A stretch of 64,000 nt of DNA from Streptomyces sp. ICBB 8177. GTDB lineage: Bacteria > Actinomycetota > Actinomycetes > Streptomycetales > Streptomycetaceae. Location: positions 1,898,183-1,962,182 of the forward strand of contig NZ_NSKH01000018.1 in the NCBI RefSeq assembly GCF_003144095.1. The letters are read 5' to 3'. Of the stretch, positions 30,792 through 39,476 are shown one piece after another; the stretch's first letter is position 1, and each line of letters begins with the position of its first letter. The translations under genes were made by a program, and so were the position numbers. Below the pieces are notes generated by a model. It had not been told where the DNA came from. It did no database searches and was given only the letters and a program-made list of their open reading frames with translations.

Positions 30792-31838
30792 GTGCGCCGG
30801 GTAACCAGGTTTGCCGCCGCCGGTATAGCCACCGCGGCCCTCGCCCTCAGTGCCACCGCGTGTGGCGCCAGCTCGACCCAGAGCTCGGGCTCCTCCTCCG
30901 GGAAGAGCAGTCTCAAGGTCGGCATCGCCTACGACGTCGGCGGTCGCGGCGACCACTCGTTCAACGACTCCGCCGCGCGCGGCCTGGACAAGGCCACCAA
31001 GGAGTTCGGTGGGACGCCCAAGGAGCTGACCGCCAAGACGACCGACACCGACCAGGACCGCGAGCAGTACCTCGACGACCTCGCGTCCAACGGTTACAAC
31101 CCGGTCATCGCGGTCGGCTTCGCCTACGCCAACGCCCTCAAGGCCGAGGCCCCGAAGTTCCCCAAGACCACCTTCGCGATCGTCGACTCGGTGGTGCCGG
31201 GCGCGAACATCGACAGCATGAGCTTCGCCACCCCGGAGAGCTCCTACCTCGCGGGTGTGGCCGCGGCGCTGAAGTCCAAGACCGGCCACATCGGCTTCAT
31301 CGGCGGCGTCGACAACGCGCTGATCAAGGGCTTCCAGGCGGGCTTCCAGCAGGGTGTCACCGACACCAAGCCGTCCGACAAGGTCACCGTGCAGTACCTG
31401 AGCACCGGTTCCGACCTGTCCGGCTTCTCCAGCCCCGACAAGGGCGCCAGCGCCGCGGCGGGCATGCTCTCCCAGGGCATCGACGTCGTCTACTCCGCGG
31501 CCGGCAGCTCCGGCACCGGCTCCATCGAGACGGTGGCGGCCAAGAAGGGCGCCTGGGCGATCGGCGTCGACTCCGACCAGTACCAGGACCCGGCACTGGC
31601 GAAGTACAAGAACTCCATCCTGACCTCCGCGGTCAAGAACGTGGACGTCGCCGTCTTCGACCTCATCCAGAGCATCCACAACGGCAAGCCGCTCACCGGC
31701 AACAACACCTACAACCTGGCCAACGGCGGTGTCAGCCTGGCGACCAGCGGTGGGTTCATCAAGGACATCCAGCCGCAGCTGGACGCGGTCACCAAGAAGA
31801 TCATCTCCGGTCAGATCAAGGTCAAGCAGACCCCCTGA
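30792..31838 (+). CDS. BMP/PnrA-type nucleoside-binding lipoprotein
   Basis: This 348-residue extracellular lipoprotein captures nucleosides for an ABC importer. From the GTG at 30792 (GAAGGGG about 8 nt upstream) a 23-residue signal ends in the lipobox LSATAC with the modified cysteine. The mature protein begins SLKVGIAYDVGGRGDHSFND, the BMP family start, with DRTDTD-like DTDQDREQYLDDLASNGYN and IGFIGGVDNALIKGFQAGF further on. An ATG at 30771 would lengthen the n-region. The downstream ABC and cdd/deoA genes identify nucleosides as likely ligands. Confidence 0.92.
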   Translation: MRRVTRFAAAGIATAALALSATACGASSTQSSGSSSGKSSLKVGIAYDVGGRGDHSFNDSAARGLDKATKEFGGTPKELTAKTTDTDQDREQYLDDLASNGYNPVIAVGFAYANALKAEAPKFPKTTFAIVDSVVPGANIDSMSFATPESSYLAGVAAALKSKTGHIGFIGGVDNALIKGFQAGFQQGVTDTKPSDKVTVQYLSTGSDLSGFSSPDKGASAAAGMLSQGIDVVYSAAGSSGTGSIETVAAKKGAWAIGVDSDQYQDPALAKYKNSILTSAVKNVDVAVFDLIQSIHNGKPLTGNNTYNLANGGVSLATSGGFIKDIQPQLDAVTKKIISGQIKVKQTP

Positions 31839-32156
31839 CACGGACCACGGGTCTGACCCCGGGTCACCCGTGACCGGGACCGCGGCGCACCGCCCGGCCC
31901 CCGGTCGCGGGTCCGGGGCGGGCCGACCGCGAGGCGTACGGGGCCCGTCGGGGGAGGAACCCCTCCCTCCGGGCCCCTCGCGCCGCACCGAGGAAACCCG
32001 TGAAGCCGCCGGGGAGCACCGCCGGAACGCGCTGCCGCCCGGCGGTGGATTCCCCTCGGTACCGCTACGCGCGTAGACGCCCGTAGCCGCGGTACCTTCG
32101 CCCTTCGCCTTCCGCCCGACCAGGGCACGGTCATCCGGCCGGCGCGCCCACCACCC
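31839..32156. other. Leader region between bmp and the ABC operon
   Basis: No gene is seen in this 318-bp gap. It contains a weak hairpin after bmp (around 31860-31880), the perfect operator at 32065-32076, and an imperfect dyad bounded by GGTACC boxes near 32059 and 32091-32096 that includes the operator. The operon start must lie in its right part. Confidence 0.5.
32065..32076. promoter_or_regulatory. Nucleoside operator CTACGCGCGTAG (ABC-cdd-deoA operon)
   Basis: A perfect 12-bp palindrome lies 80 nt before the first canonical start of the ABC ATPase gene. It gives the ABC-cdd-deoA genes their own control point apart from bmp. Confidence 0.7.
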
Positions 32157-33848
32157 GTGTCCACCGCCCACCGCCCGGCTCCTTCGCCCCGAGGAGAGTG
32201 CGCCATCAACGCGTCCAGTCCCCCTTCCGCCGCGGCAGCCCCCGCGAGCGCCGCCCCCGCCGTGGAACTCAAGGGAATCACCAAGCGGTTCCCCGGCGTC
32301 GTCGCCAACCACGACATCGACATCACGGTCCGCCGCGGCATCGTGCACGCCCTCGTCGGCGAGAACGGTGCGGGCAAGTCCACCCTGATGAAGATCCTCT
32401 ACGGCATGCAGAAGCCGGACGAGGGCACCATCGCCATCGACGGCGAGCAGGTCTCGTTCTCCAACCCGGGCGACGCCATCGTCCGGGGCATCGGCATGGT
32501 GCACCAGCACTTCATGCTCGCCGACAACCTGACGGTCCTGGAGAACGTGGTGCTCGGCAGCGAGAAGCTGCACGGCATCGGCGCGAAGGCGCGCGCGAGG
32601 ATCACCGAGATCTCCGACGCGTACGGCCTGGGCGTGCGGCCCGACGTGCTGGTCGAGGACCTCGGCGTGGCCGACCGGCAGCGGGTGGAGATCCTCAAGG
32701 TCCTCTACCGCGGCGCTCGCACCCTCATCCTCGACGAGCCGACCGCGGTCCTGGTCCCGCAGGAGGTCGACGCGCTCTTCGACAACCTGCGGGAGCTGAA
32801 GGCCGAGGGCCTGACCGTCATCTTCATCTCGCACAAGCTGGGCGAGGTGCTCTCCGTCGCCGACGAGATCACCGTCATCCGGCGCGGCACCACCGTCGGC
32901 ACCGCCGACCCGAAGTCCATCACCACCAAGCAGCTCGCCGAGCTGATGGTGGGCAGCGAACTGCCGTCGCCGGAGACCCGCGAGTCCACCGTCACCGACG
33001 TGCCGATGCTCCAGGTCGAAGGCCTGAGGCTCACCGCCCCCGACCAGGACGGCGTCGAGCGCACCGTGCTGGACGACATCGCCCTGACCATCCACAAGGG
33101 CGAAGTGCTGGGCATCGCCGGTGTGGAGGGCAACGGCCAGGCCGAACTGGTCGAGGCCATCATGGGCATGCGCGCCCCCGACGCGGGCGTGATCACCCTC
33201 GACGGCCAGGACATCTCGCGCACGCCGACCCGCAAGCGGCGCGAGGACGGCATCGGCTACATCCCCGAGGACCGCCACCGGCACGGCCTGCTGCTGGAGG
33301 CCCCGCTGTGGGAGAACCGCATCCTCGGCCACGTCACCGAGCAGCCCAACAGCAAGGGCGCGCTGCTGGACCCGGCCGCCGCCCGCCGCGACACCGAGCG
33401 CATCGTCGCCGAGTACGACGTGCGCACCCCCGGCATCGACGTCACCGCCGCCTCGCTGTCCGGCGGCAACCAGCAGAAGCTGATCGTCGGCCGGGAGATG
33501 AGCCACCACCCCAAGCTGCTGATCGCCGCCCACCCCACGCGCGGCGTGGACGTCGGCGCGCAAGCGCAGATCTGGGACCAGATCCGCGCGGCCCGCCGCG
33601 AGGGTCTGGCGGTGCTGCTGATCTCCGCCGACCTCGACGAGCTGATCGGCCTGTCCGACTGCCTGCGGGTGATGTTCCGCGGGCGGCTGGTCGCCGACGC
33701 CGACCCCGCCACCATCACCCCCGAGGAACTGGGCTCCGCCATGACCGGCGCCAGCTCCGGCCACCTCGAACACGCCTCCGCCGCGGGGGCCGTGACCGGC
33801 ACCGCCGTCTCCGACACCGCCTCCGAGAAGGCCGGGGGAGAGGACTGA
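32157..33848 (+). CDS. Nucleoside ABC importer ATPase (two fused nucleotide-binding domains)
   Basis: This protein of up to 563 residues is a tandem ATPase of the sugar/nucleoside importer type. The first domain has Walker A GENGAGKST (about residue 67) and Walker B LILDEPTAVL; the second has a degenerate Walker A (GVEGNGQAE) and the signature LSGGNQQK, as usual in this family. The only canonical start in front of the domain is GTG 32157, which lacks a ribosome site. An ATC codon at 32205 lies 8 nt after a good GAGGAG (32191-32196) and would begin the protein at NASSPPS, so initiation at ATC is likely. It overlaps the first permease by one base (TGATG). Confidence 0.92.
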   Translation: MSTAHRPAPSPRGECAINASSPPSAAAAPASAAPAVELKGITKRFPGVVANHDIDITVRRGIVHALVGENGAGKSTLMKILYGMQKPDEGTIAIDGEQVSFSNPGDAIVRGIGMVHQHFMLADNLTVLENVVLGSEKLHGIGAKARARITEISDAYGLGVRPDVLVEDLGVADRQRVEILKVLYRGARTLILDEPTAVLVPQEVDALFDNLRELKAEGLTVIFISHKLGEVLSVADEITVIRRGTTVGTADPKSITTKQLAELMVGSELPSPETRESTVTDVPMLQVEGLRLTAPDQDGVERTVLDDIALTIHKGEVLGIAGVEGNGQAELVEAIMGMRAPDAGVITLDGQDISRTPTRKRREDGIGYIPEDRHRHGLLLEAPLWENRILGHVTEQPNSKGALLDPAAARRDTERIVAEYDVRTPGIDVTAASLSGGNQQKLIVGREMSHHPKLLIAAHPTRGVDVGAQAQIWDQIRAARREGLAVLLISADLDELIGLSDCLRVMFRGRLVADADPATITPEELGSAMTGASSGHLEHASAAGAVTGTAVSDTASEKAGGED

Positions 33849-34981
33849 TGAAGAAGTTCGCCAAGATCGACAAGGACCGGCTGCTGCTCGGCATAGCGGC
33901 GCCCGTCCTCGCGGTGGTCGCCGCGCTGGTCGTCACCGCCCTGGTGCTGCTGGCCACTGGCAAGGAGCCGTTCAAGGCCTTCCAGATCATGGTCAGTTAC
34001 GGCTTCAAGAGCGACAGCCAGGTCTTCATCCTCAACGAGGCCACCACGTACTACCTGGCCGGTCTCGCCGTCGCGATCGGGTTCCGGATGAACCTGTTCA
34101 ACATCGGCGTCGACGGCCAGTACCGGATGGGCGCCTTCTTCGGCGCCGTGGTCGGCGGCATGGTCACCCTGCCGTCGTTCCTGGAGATCCCGCTGATCAT
34201 CGTCGTGTCGATGGTGGTCGCCGCCGCGTGGTCCGCGATCGCGGGCTTTTTGAAGGTCGGCCGCGGCGTGAGCGAGGTGATCGCCACGATCATGCTCAAC
34301 TCGATCGCCACCGCGGTCATCTCCTACCTGCTCCAGCCCGGCAGGCTCGCGCACCTGAACTCCAACACCAACAGCGTCTACACCACGATGCTGCCGAAGT
34401 CGGCGTGGTTCTTCACCATGACCACCAACCCGGCGGCCGGCCCCATCGAGGGCTTCATCGTGATCGCGGTGCTCGCCGGTGTCGCCTACTGGTTCGTGCT
34501 GGCGCGCACCCGCTTCGGCTTCGACCTGCGCACCGTAGGCCAGTCGGAGTCGGCCGCCGAGGCCAGCGGTGTCAACGTCAAGAAGATGATCGTCACCAGC
34601 ATGGTCATCTCCGGCGCGCTGGCCGGTCTGGTCGGCATGCCCGCGCTGCTCAACGAGGCCCACACCTACAGCGACGAGTTCCCCACCGGCATCGGCTTCA
34701 TCGGCATCGCCGTCGCGCTGCTCGGCCGCAACCACCCGGTCGGCATCGGCATCGGCGCGCTGCTGTGGGCGTTCTTGGACCGCACCTCCAACTGGCTCGA
34801 GTTCAACGGCTACGACAAGGAGATCGTCGGCGTCATCCAGGGCGTCATCGTGCTGTGCGTCGTCATCGCCTACGAGGTCGTCCGGCGGTACGGCCTGGGC
34901 CGGCAGCAACGCAAGGTCGGCGAAGAGCTGGCCGCCGCCGCTTCCGTGAAGAAGACCGAGGCGCAGGGGGCTGCGGTATGA
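33848..34981 (+). CDS. Nucleoside ABC importer permease 1
   Basis: This 377-residue permease of the BPD_transp_2 type has about nine spans. The conserved segment GFRMNLFNIGVDGQYRMGAFFGA and the later GVNVKKMIVTSMVISGALAGL contact region for the ATPase are visible. GGGGGAGAGG precedes the ATG, which overlaps the ATPase stop. The C-terminal tail is charged. With its partner it forms the membrane channel for nucleosides delivered by the BMP lipoprotein. Confidence 0.92.
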   Translation: MKKFAKIDKDRLLLGIAAPVLAVVAALVVTALVLLATGKEPFKAFQIMVSYGFKSDSQVFILNEATTYYLAGLAVAIGFRMNLFNIGVDGQYRMGAFFGAVVGGMVTLPSFLEIPLIIVVSMVVAAAWSAIAGFLKVGRGVSEVIATIMLNSIATAVISYLLQPGRLAHLNSNTNSVYTTMLPKSAWFFTMTTNPAAGPIEGFIVIAVLAGVAYWFVLARTRFGFDLRTVGQSESAAEASGVNVKKMIVTSMVISGALAGLVGMPALLNEAHTYSDEFPTGIGFIGIAVALLGRNHPVGIGIGALLWAFLDRTSNWLEFNGYDKEIVGVIQGVIVLCVVIAYEVVRRYGLGRQQRKVGEELAAAASVKKTEAQGAAV

Positions 34982-36258
34982 GCACCACCACCACCGCGGC
35001 TCCGGCCGCCAAGACCGCGCCCGCGAAGGCGCCGCGCACCAAGCTGTCCACCCCGGTGATCCTGCTGATCGTCGCCGGCGCGCTGATCGCCGTCGCGGCG
35101 GTTCGGGCCATCACCGGCGCCCGCGACGTCACCTCCTCGGGCCAGATCGGCGGCGCGCTCCAGATGGCCGTCCCCGTGGGCCTCGCAGGTCTCGCGGGCC
35201 TGTGGTCGGAACGCGCCGGCGTGGTCAACATCGGCCTCGAAGGCATGATGATCCTGGGCAGCTTCTTCGGCGCCTGGGCGGGCTGGCAGCACGGCCCGTG
35301 GATCGGTCTGCTCGCCGGTGTCATCGGCGGCGCGCTCGGCGGGCTGGTGCACGCCATCGCCACCGTCACCTTCGGCGTCGACCACATCGTCTCCGGTGTC
35401 GCGCTCACGCTGCTCGCGCAGGGCGCCACCGAGTACCTCGCCAAGATCTGGTTCAACACCGGCAAGGCCGCCACCCTCGGCGGCAACCCCAAGCAGTCCC
35501 CGCCCATCGGCAGCGTCCCGTCGATCACCGTGCCGGGCCTGTCGCCGTGGCTGGCGCACATCGAGGCGCACCACTGGTTCCTCGTCTCCGACCTGGCCGG
35601 TGTGCTGGGCGGCCTCATCACCAACCTGTCGGTGTTCACCGTGATCGCCGCGCTGCTGTTCGGCGCCACGTACTGGGTGCTGTGGCGCACGTCGTTCGGC
35701 CTGCGGCTGCGCTCCTGCGGCGAGGCGCCGGTGGCCGCCGAGTCGCTCGGCGTCGACGTCTACCGCTACAAGTACGCCGCCGTCATCATGTCCGGCGCCC
35801 TGGCCGGATTCGGCGGCGCGTTCCTCGCGATGGTCCCGGCGCACGCGTACAACGAGGGCCAGACCGGCGGCCGCGGCTACATCGGCCTCGCCGCGATGAT
35901 CTTCGGCAACTGGCGGCCCGGCGGACTCGCCATGGGCGCGGGCCTGTTCGGCTACACCGACAGCCTCCAGCTGCGCAACGGCGGCCCGGCCGCGCACGCG
36001 CTGCTGCTCCTGCTGGTGCTGCTGCTGGTCCTGATGGCGGCCTGGAAGTTCTCCCGTAAGAGCTACCGGCAGGCCGTGCTGAACGCGGTCTTCGCGGGCC
36101 TGCTGCTGTTGTGGTTCCTCATGACGGACACCATCCCCTCCGAGTTCGTGAGCGCCACCCCGTACGTCGCCACGCTGCTGGTCCTCGGGCTGTCCGCGCA
36201 ACGGCTGCGCATGCCCAAGGCGGACGGCAAGCCGTACCGGAAGGGCCAGGGCAAGTGA
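34978..36258 (+). CDS. Nucleoside ABC importer permease 2
   Basis: This 426-residue permease has the paired family segments LAGLAGLWSERAGVVNIGLE and SLGVDVYRYKYAAVIMSGAL, about ten membrane spans, and a Lys/Pro-rich start. The C-terminus adds two further spans beyond the usual domain. The ATG overlaps the permease 1 stop in ATGA (34978-34981), and its stop overlaps cdd in GTGA (36255-36258). Expression is therefore coupled through ATPase, both permeases and cytidine deaminase. Confidence 0.92.
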   Translation: MSTTTTAAPAAKTAPAKAPRTKLSTPVILLIVAGALIAVAAVRAITGARDVTSSGQIGGALQMAVPVGLAGLAGLWSERAGVVNIGLEGMMILGSFFGAWAGWQHGPWIGLLAGVIGGALGGLVHAIATVTFGVDHIVSGVALTLLAQGATEYLAKIWFNTGKAATLGGNPKQSPPIGSVPSITVPGLSPWLAHIEAHHWFLVSDLAGVLGGLITNLSVFTVIAALLFGATYWVLWRTSFGLRLRSCGEAPVAAESLGVDVYRYKYAAVIMSGALAGFGGAFLAMVPAHAYNEGQTGGRGYIGLAAMIFGNWRPGGLAMGAGLFGYTDSLQLRNGGPAAHALLLLLVLLLVLMAAWKFSRKSYRQAVLNAVFAGLLLLWFLMTDTIPSEFVSATPYVATLLVLGLSAQRLRMPKADGKPYRKGQGK

Positions 36259-36665
36259 CGGCACGCGACGAATCCGGCGCCGTCGACTGGGAGGCCCTGC
36301 GGGAGCGGGCCCGGGAGGTCATGACCCGGGCCTACGCCCCCTACTCGGGCTTCCCCGTCGGCGCCGCCGCCCTGGTCGACGACGGCCGCACCGTGACCGG
36401 GTGCAACGTGGAGAACGCCGCCTACGGTGTCGCGCTGTGCGCCGAGTGCGGCCTGGTCTCCGCGCTGCACGCCTCGGGCGGCGGCAAGCTGACCGCGTTC
36501 ACCTGCTGCGACCGCGACGGCTCGGTGCTGATGCCGTGCGGACGCTGCCGCCAGCTGCTGTGGGAGAACGGCGGCCCCGAGCTGCTGGTCGACACCGCCC
36601 GCGGCATCCGCCCGATGCGCGAGCTGCTCCCGGACGCCTTCGGCGCCGACGACCTCAACCGCTGA
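36255..36665 (+). CDS. cdd: Cytidine deaminase
   Basis: This 136-residue zinc enzyme converts cytidine or deoxycytidine to (deoxy)uridine. The zinc-binding CAE of GVALCAECGLVSAL and the PCGRCRQ pair are present, and the substrate-binding GCNVENAAYG lies between the YAPYSGFPVGAA start and the zinc site. The length is typical of the homotetrameric class. The GTG start overlaps the permease stop, placing deamination directly behind uptake, and deoA follows 26 nt later. Confidence 0.95.
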   Translation: MTARDESGAVDWEALRERAREVMTRAYAPYSGFPVGAAALVDDGRTVTGCNVENAAYGVALCAECGLVSALHASGGGKLTAFTCCDRDGSVLMPCGRCRQLLWENGGPELLVDTARGIRPMRELLPDAFGADDLNR

Positions 36666-36691
36666 GACAGGTAAGGATCTGAACCGCATTC

Positions 36692-37969
36692 ATGGACGTC
36701 ATCTCCGTCATCCGTACCAAGCGTGACCGCGGCCGCCTGACCGACGAGCAGATCGACTGGGTGATCGACGCGTACACCCGTGGCGAGGTCGCCGACGAGC
36801 AGATGTCCGCGCTCGCCATGGCGATCCTGCTCAACGGCATGGACCGCGCCGAGATCGCCCGCTGGACGGCGGCGATGATCGCCTCCGGCGAGCGGATGGA
36901 CTTCGCGTCGCTGCCCCGGCCGACCGCCGACAAGCACTCCACCGGCGGCGTCGGCGACAAGATCACGCTGCCGCTCGCCCCGCTGGTCGCCGCCTGCGGC
37001 GCGGCCGTTCCGCAGCTGTCCGGCCGCGGCCTCGGCCACACCGGCGGCACGCTGGACAAGCTGGAGTCCATCCCCGGCTGGCGGGCGCTGCTGTCCAACG
37101 ACGAGATGATGGGCGTGCTGCGGGACGTCGGCGCGGTCATCTGCGCGGCCGGTGACGGGCTCGCCCCGGCCGACAAGAAGCTGTACGCGCTGCGCGACGT
37201 CACCGGCACGGTCGAGGCGATCCCGCTGATCGCCTCGTCCATCATGTCCAAGAAGATCGCCGAGGGCACCGGTTCGCTGGTGCTTGACGTCAAGGTGGGC
37301 TCCGGCGCGTTCATGAAGAACCTCGACGACGCGCGGGAACTCGCCTCCACCATGGTCGGGTTGGGCACCGACCACGGGGTGCGCACGGTCGCGTTGCTGA
37401 CCGGCATGTCCACCCCGCTGGGCCTGACCGCGGGCAACGCGCTGGAGGTGCGCGAGTCCGTCGAGGTGCTCGCGGGCGGCGGCCCGGCCGACGTGGTCGA
37501 GCTGACCCTCGCGCTGGCCCGCGAGATGCTGGACGCGGCCGGGCTGAAGGACGCCGACCCCGAGAAGGCGCTGCGCGACGGCTCCGCGATGGACCACTGG
37601 CGGCGCATGATCGCGGCGCAGGGCGGCGACCCGGACGCGCCGCTGCCCGTCGCCCGCGAGCGGCACGTGGTGACCGCCTCCGCGACCGGCGTGCTCACCG
37701 GCCTGGACGCGTACGCGGTCGGCGTCGCCGCCTGGCGGCTCGGCGCGGGCCGCGCGCGCAAGGAGGACCCCGTGCAGGCGGGCGCGGGCGTCGAACTGCA
37801 CGCCAAGCCCGGCGACCAGGTCACCGCGGGCGAGCCGCTGATGACGCTGCACACCGACACCCCCGAGCGCTTCGCGTACGCCATCGAGGCGCTGGAGGGC
37901 GGCGTGACGATCGAGCCGGCCGGCACGGCGTACGAGGCCGCCCCGATCGTGCTGGAACGTATCGCCTGA
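36692..37969 (+). CDS. deoA: Thymidine (pyrimidine-nucleoside) phosphorylase
   Basis: This 425-residue enzyme cleaves thymidine or uridine with phosphate to release the base and (deoxy)ribose-1-phosphate. Family motifs include DKHSTGGVGDKITLPLAPL (phosphate loop), SGRGLGHTGGTLDKLESI (the phosphorylase signature), SSIMSKKIAEGTGSLVLDVK and the C-terminal EDPVQAGAGVELHAKPGD domain. AAGGA stands some 15 nt before the ATG. It is last in the ABC-cdd-deoA operon. Whether uridine or thymidine is preferred is not evident. Confidence 0.94.
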   Translation: MDVISVIRTKRDRGRLTDEQIDWVIDAYTRGEVADEQMSALAMAILLNGMDRAEIARWTAAMIASGERMDFASLPRPTADKHSTGGVGDKITLPLAPLVAACGAAVPQLSGRGLGHTGGTLDKLESIPGWRALLSNDEMMGVLRDVGAVICAAGDGLAPADKKLYALRDVTGTVEAIPLIASSIMSKKIAEGTGSLVLDVKVGSGAFMKNLDDARELASTMVGLGTDHGVRTVALLTGMSTPLGLTAGNALEVRESVEVLAGGGPADVVELTLALAREMLDAAGLKDADPEKALRDGSAMDHWRRMIAAQGGDPDAPLPVARERHVVTASATGVLTGLDAYAVGVAAWRLGAGRARKEDPVQAGAGVELHAKPGDQVTAGEPLMTLHTDTPERFAYAIEALEGGVTIEPAGTAYEAAPIVLERIA

Positions 37970-38078
37970 CGCATGGCCTGACCTGCGGTTTCCCCTTCCG
38001 GGGTGGACGGGATCGGTGGACGGCCACCGGTCCCGTTCGTCATGCTTGGGTGGGTGGCGTACCGAGTGAGGAGACACC

Positions 38079-38123
38079 ATGAGCGCACTCACCGTCGACA
38101 CCAGTGTCTTCCCCGTGAGGTGA
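38079..38123 (+). CDS. 14-codon ORF with strong ribosome site (small peptide or gene remnant)
   Basis: ATG 38079 to TGA 38123 encodes MSALTVDTSVFPVR and is preceded by GTGAGGAGA at 38066-38074, a strong Shine-Dalgarno 4-5 nt before the start. It lies between deoA and the 3' end of the MFS gene. No longer frame continues it. It may be a true small peptide or the intact front end of a gene whose body was lost; I cannot decide. Confidence 0.35.
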   Translation: MSALTVDTSVFPVR

Positions 38124-38135
38124 GAGCCCCTCACG
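38114..38135. terminator. Short hairpin between deoA and the MFS gene
   Basis: CGTGAGG (38114-38120) pairs with CCTCACG (38129-38135) over 8 nt. It overlaps the stop of the 14-codon ORF and the stop of the MFS gene. It is only a weak terminator candidate. Confidence 0.35.
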
Positions 38136-39414
38136 CCGTCCGCACGCGGCCCGAACTCCTGCGGGCCGCACGGGTGCCGTACAGCGTGATGCCCGTCGCC
38201 GCCGCCATCGCGATCAGTCCCACCGCGACCGTGCCGGGCCAGCCGTCGCCGTGGTACGCGGTCGCGCCGACCATGCCGCCCACGCTGTTGCCGATGTAGT
38301 ACGCCGTCAGATAGAGCGCGGAGGCCTGCGCGCGGGCCGCCTTCGCGGTGTGGCCGACCGCGCCGGACGCGGTGGCGTGCCCCACGAAGAACCCGGCCGT
38401 GATCAGCACGAGCCCGCCCAGCACCGCGGCCAGCGACGCCAGCAGCGTCAGCCCGAGACCGGCGGCCACCAGCGCGATCCCCGCGTACAGGGCGCCGCGC
38501 CGCCCGAGTCCCGCCACCAGGCGGCCGGTCGCCGCACTGGACGCCGTGCCGACCAGGTAGACCAGGAAGATCGCCCCGACCAGCCCCTCGGGCAGGTTGA
38601 ACGGCGCCGCGGTCAGCCGGTAGCCGAGCACGGTGTAGACCGAGCCGAAGACCGCCATGAACAGCATGCCCAGCAGATACAGCCGCACCAGCAGCGGATC
38701 GCCCAGGTGGCCGCCGACGGTGCGGGCCAGCGCCCGCGGCGAGATCGGTGCGGGACGAAAGTGCCGGGCCTTCGGCGCCAGCAGCACGAACGCCACCGCG
38801 CACGCCAGCGACAGCACGCCCAGCACCCCGAGCGCCACCCGCCAGCCCGCGAACTGCGTGACGAAGCCCGCGATGACCCGCGAGCACATGCCGCCGATGC
38901 TGTTGCCCGCCACGTACAGCCCGATCGCCGAGGCGATCGCGGCCTGCGAGACCTCCTCCGCCAGGTACGCCATCGCGGTCGCCGGCAGCCCGGCCAGCGC
39001 GACGCCCTGGAGCGTGCGCAGGGCCACCAGCGTGGTGAGGTCCGGCGCGAACGGCACCGCGAGCCCGATCAGCGCGGCGCTGAAGACGGAGGCCGCCATC
39101 ACCGGCACCCGGCCGAAGCGTTCCGACAGCGCGGACAGCGGGATCAGCGCCACCGCGAGCCCCGCGGTCGTCATCGCCACCGTGAGACTGGCCTGCGCCG
39201 GGGTCACCCGCAGGCCGGCGGAGATCGCGGGCAGTACGCCCTGCGTGGAGTACAGCAGCAGGAAGGTCGCCGTGCCCGCGGCGAACAGCGCGAGGATCGC
39301 CCGGCGGTAGGCCGAGGTGCCGGGCAACAGCTTGGTGTCGGCGGGCAGTCGAGAGGTGGTCTGCGTGGCGAGGGAGGCGGCGTCGCGAGCCGCCCCGGTA
39401 TCCGCGGAAGGCAT
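38131..39414 (-). CDS. MFS transporter (YnfM-type)
   Basis: This 427-residue protein has twelve spans and the loop 2-3 signature ALSERFGRVPVM. The charged middle loop around ARHFRPAPISPRALARTVGG separates two six-span halves. It resembles the YnfM/arabinose-efflux group. The ATG at 39414 starts a 35-residue soluble leader. It is divergent from a LysR regulator 62 bp away, a common pairing in which the regulator controls the transporter. Its substrate is unknown. Confidence 0.87.
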   Translation of the reverse strand: MPSADTGAARDAASLATQTTSRLPADTKLLPGTSAYRRAILALFAAGTATFLLLYSTQGVLPAISAGLRVTPAQASLTVAMTTAGLAVALIPLSALSERFGRVPVMAASVFSAALIGLAVPFAPDLTTLVALRTLQGVALAGLPATAMAYLAEEVSQAAIASAIGLYVAGNSIGGMCSRVIAGFVTQFAGWRVALGVLGVLSLACAVAFVLLAPKARHFRPAPISPRALARTVGGHLGDPLLVRLYLLGMLFMAVFGSVYTVLGYRLTAAPFNLPEGLVGAIFLVYLVGTASSAATGRLVAGLGRRGALYAGIALVAAGLGLTLLASLAAVLGGLVLITAGFFVGHATASGAVGHTAKAARAQASALYLTAYYIGNSVGGMVGATAYHGDGWPGTVAVGLIAMAAATGITLYGTRAARRSSGRVRTA

Positions 39415-39463
39415 GCCTCGACGCTACGGCGGCGCTTTTCATGCGTCCAATGCACGAATGGCC

Positions 39464-39469
39464 GATAAT
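39464..39469 (+). promoter_or_regulatory. -10 element of the leaderless lysR transcript
   Basis: GATAAT ends 7 nt before the GTG at 39477, so transcription should begin at or next to the start codon. The surrounding ATCGAT/GGCCGATAAT patch may also hold the regulator's own site over the MFS promoter. Confidence 0.5.
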
Positions 39470-39476
39470 CGATGCT

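Noticed and set aside
30450-33773. An antisense open frame of over 1,100 codons opposite bmp and the ABC ATPase gene
   Set aside because: Its composition is that of a shadow frame (Asp/Gly/Val/Arg-rich, no domain) and it lies opposite two well-supported genes.
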